Positions 8,415-10,107 of a DNA stretch of 10,107 nucleotides are shown here, piece after piece. Every line of letters starts with the position of its first letter. Within the stretch, counting starts at the first letter, position 1. The position numbers and the translations under genes were made by a program. The stretch comes from Alphaproteobacteria bacterium (GTDB lineage: Bacteria; Pseudomonadota; Alphaproteobacteria; Sphingomonadales; Emcibacteraceae), in NCBI GenBank assembly GCA_002401545.1, contig NVTJ01000146.1, positions 1-10,107 on the forward strand. The letters are read 5' to 3'. The notes under the pieces were generated by a model that saw nothing but the letters and a program-made list of their open reading frames with translations, searched no databases and had not been told where the DNA came from.

Positions 8415-9777
8415 TATTTTAATCGTTGATGATGAGGCCGATATCCGGGACCTGATCTCCGGTATTCTGGATGATGAGGGCTATGAAACCCGTACGGCAA
8501 AAGACAGCGATACGGCGTTATCGGAAATAGAAGCCCGGCGTCCGTCACTGATCATTCTGGACATCTGGCTTCAGGGCAGCCGTCTTGACGGGCTTGAACT
8601 GCTTGACGTGATCAAGAAAGCCCATGTGGAGCTTCCGGTGGTTATTATCAGCGGTCATGGCAATATCGAAACGGCCGTGTCAGCGATCAAGCTTGGCGCC
8701 TATGATTTTATCAGCAAACCCTTTGAAACCGACAAGCTGCTTATTCTTGTGGAAAGAGCGACAGAGGTTGATAAACTTCGCCGGGAGAATACAGAACTCA
8801 AGGAAAAAATGGGCGTTGATGTGGGGTTGACCGGATCTTCATCGGCAATTAATCTGGTGCGTAATACGATCGATAAAGTGGCGCCAAGTGGCAGCCGGGT
8901 CCTGATTTCCGGGCCGCCCGGTTCCGGCAAGGAGGTTGTTGCCCGCCTGATCCATAAACAGTCCAAACGGTCCAGAGGTGCCTTCATTGTGATCAATGCG
9001 GCCAGCATCTCTGCCGAACGCATGGAAAATGAGCTGTTCGGCGTGGAAGAAGATGGTAATATTAAAAAAACCGGTGTTTTTGAACAGGCCCACGGGGGAA
9101 CCCTGTTCATTGATGAGGTGGCTGATATGCCGCAGAATACTCAGGCAAAGATACTGCGCATATTGACTGACCAGACGTTTGAGAGGGTGGGCGGCAATAA
9201 AAAGGTGCTGGTTAATGTGCGGGTGATCAGCGCCACCAGCCGTGACCTCAGAGATCAGATCAACAATAATCTTTTCCGCGAAGACCTGTTTCACCGCCTG
9301 AGCGTGGTCCCCGTTCATGTGCCGCCGCTTATTCAGCGGCGGGAGGATATTCCGGCACTGGTTCAGCAAATTATGAATCAGCTTTCCATTGCCACGGGCT
9401 TTGCGCCTAAACATATTGATGCGGACGCCATGTCTGCCATGCAAAACCATGAATGGCCGGGTAATGTGCGCCAATTGCGCAATGTGGTGGAACGGCTGTT
9501 GATCATGTCGGCGGATAACGCAACAATTAGCCTTGATATGCTGCCGTCAGAAATAATATCTGATACATCCGTGGTCAGGCCAAGTATGAATAACGATATT
9601 ATGTCTTTGCCGCTCAGGGATGCCCGTGAAAAATTTGAGCGGGAATATCTCAAGGTGCAGGTCAGCCGTTTTAGCGGAAATATTTCGCGAACCGCAGAAT
9701 ATGTCGGCATGGAACGTTCTGCGCTGCACAGAAAGTTAAAAAGCCTGGGACTTTCCGGAAATGAAAAAATATCCTAA
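8404..9777 (+). CDS. ntrX: Response regulator NtrX
   Basis: NtrX (457 residues) is the partner of NtrY. The receiver domain (about 3-120) has DDE at 9-11, phosphoacceptor D53 in LDIWLQGSRLDG, which is typical of NtrX, and K105 in SKPF. The AAA+ domain (about 140-375) keeps Walker A GPPGSGKE at 170-177, Walker B GGTLFIDE at 231-238, FREDLFHRLSVVP at 291-303, and WPGNVRQLRN at 351-360. The GAFTGA sigma-54 loop is missing. Between ELFG (210-213) and VFEQ (225-228) the stretch is four residues shorter than in the NtrC encoded next door and reads VEEDGNIKKTG. This is known for alphaproteobacterial NtrX and implies that it regulates without sigma-54. A Fis-type helix-turn-helix ends the protein (about 423-450). 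The ATG at 8404 has AAGGAG 5 nt upstream and overlaps the ntrY end by 11 nt, so the pair is probably translationally coupled. Confidence 0.96.
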   Translation: MALDILIVDDEADIRDLISGILDDEGYETRTAKDSDTALSEIEARRPSLIILDIWLQGSRLDGLELLDVIKKAHVELPVVIISGHGNIETAVSAIKLGAYDFISKPFETDKLLILVERATEVDKLRRENTELKEKMGVDVGLTGSSSAINLVRNTIDKVAPSGSRVLISGPPGSGKEVVARLIHKQSKRSRGAFIVINAASISAERMENELFGVEEDGNIKKTGVFEQAHGGTLFIDEVADMPQNTQAKILRILTDQTFERVGGNKKVLVNVRVISATSRDLRDQINNNLFREDLFHRLSVVPVHVPPLIQRREDIPALVQQIMNQLSIATGFAPKHIDADAMSAMQNHEWPGNVRQLRNVVERLLIMSADNATISLDMLPSEIISDTSVVRPSMNNDIMSLPLRDAREKFEREYLKVQVSRFSGNISRTAEYVGMERSALHRKLKSLGLSGNEKIS

Positions 9778-9797
9778 CAAAAAGGGTGAGGTAGAAA

Positions 9798-10107
9798 ATG
9801 AAAGTTATAGTTTGTGGCGCCGGGCAGGTTGGTTTTAACATTGCCCGTCATCTGGCCAGCGAGCAGCATGATGTTACCGTCATTGACCGTTCACCGGAGC
9901 TAATCGCAAAGATTCAGAGTTCTCTGGATGTACAGGCCCTTGTGGGCTACGCTTCGCACCCGGATTTGCTTGAGAGAGCCGGGGCGAGGGATGCGGATAT
10001 GATTATTGCGGTAACCCTGTTTGATGAAGTGAATATGGTGGCCTGTCAGGTGGCTCATTCCCTGTTTGGGGTGCCGAAAAAGATAGCCCGTGTTCGGGCA
10101 CAAAACT
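9798..10107 (+). CDS. trkA: Trk potassium uptake protein TrkA, N-terminal part (cut by window end)
   Basis: Only the first 103 codons are present; the gene runs off the right edge with no stop. TrkA is the cytoplasmic NAD(H)-binding subunit that gates the TrkH/TrkG potassium channel. The visible part is the start of the first RCK/Rossmann domain. It begins MKVIVCGAGQVGFNIARHLA, with glycine motif GAGQVG at 7-12, then HDVTVID at 24-30, whose final acidic residue contacts the ribose of the nucleotide. Next comes VQALVGYASHPDLLERAGA at 45-63, then ADMIIAVTLFDEVNM at 66-80. The ATG at 9798 has TGAGGT 5 nt upstream and follows ntrX by 20 nt, so it is likely in the same transcript. In many alphaproteobacteria trkA follows ntrX and is followed by hfq, which would lie beyond this window. 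Confidence 0.92.
   Translation, partial: MKVIVCGAGQVGFNIARHLASEQHDVTVIDRSPELIAKIQSSLDVQALVGYASHPDLLERAGARDADMIIAVTLFDEVNMVACQVAHSLFGVPKKIARVRAQN

Overview
The window looks like chromosomal DNA of an alphaproteobacterium with moderate GC. Three things support this: a fused ispDF gene, the order dusB(nifR3)-ntrB-ntrC-ntrY-ntrX-trkA, which is a well-known alphaproteobacterial block, and an NtrX without the sigma-54 contact loop. The genus cannot be fixed from the sequence alone.

Left edge (1-229): no convincing gene. It holds a hairpin followed by a T-run on the + strand (127-181). Next to that is a short imperfect palindrome (181-221) of the dispersed type that begins CTGGATTC and ends GGAATGACG; it sits just beyond the 3' end of pncC. 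Minus-strand operon (2373 down to 230): ispDF, then pgpA, then a stand-alone CinA C-terminal domain gene (pncC). They are 10 nt apart or overlapping, so they are probably co-transcribed. The products act in isoprenoid precursor synthesis, phosphatidylglycerol synthesis and pyridine nucleotide salvage.

Divergent spacer (2374-2541): a good sigma-70-type promoter facing right (TTGACC, 17 nt, TATGGT), and a 7-bp-arm palindrome between that promoter and dusB.

Plus-strand block (2542 to the right edge): dusB (tRNA dihydrouridine synthase), ntrB and ntrC (nitrogen two-component system), ntrY and ntrX (second, membrane-bound two-component system), and the first 103 codons of trkA (potassium uptake regulator), cut by the window end. 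dusB and ntrB overlap by 4 nt at a TTG start with a strong Shine-Dalgarno. ntrY and ntrX overlap by 11 nt. The only real gap in the block is the 80 nt between ntrC and ntrY, which carries another perfect palindrome.

Working together, NtrB/NtrC would couple nitrogen status to sigma-54 promoters. NtrY would sense a signal at the membrane and pass phosphate to NtrX, which by sequence should not work as a sigma-54 activator. Nothing here is a clearly new system. The items most worth checking are the small non-coding elements and several start-codon choices.
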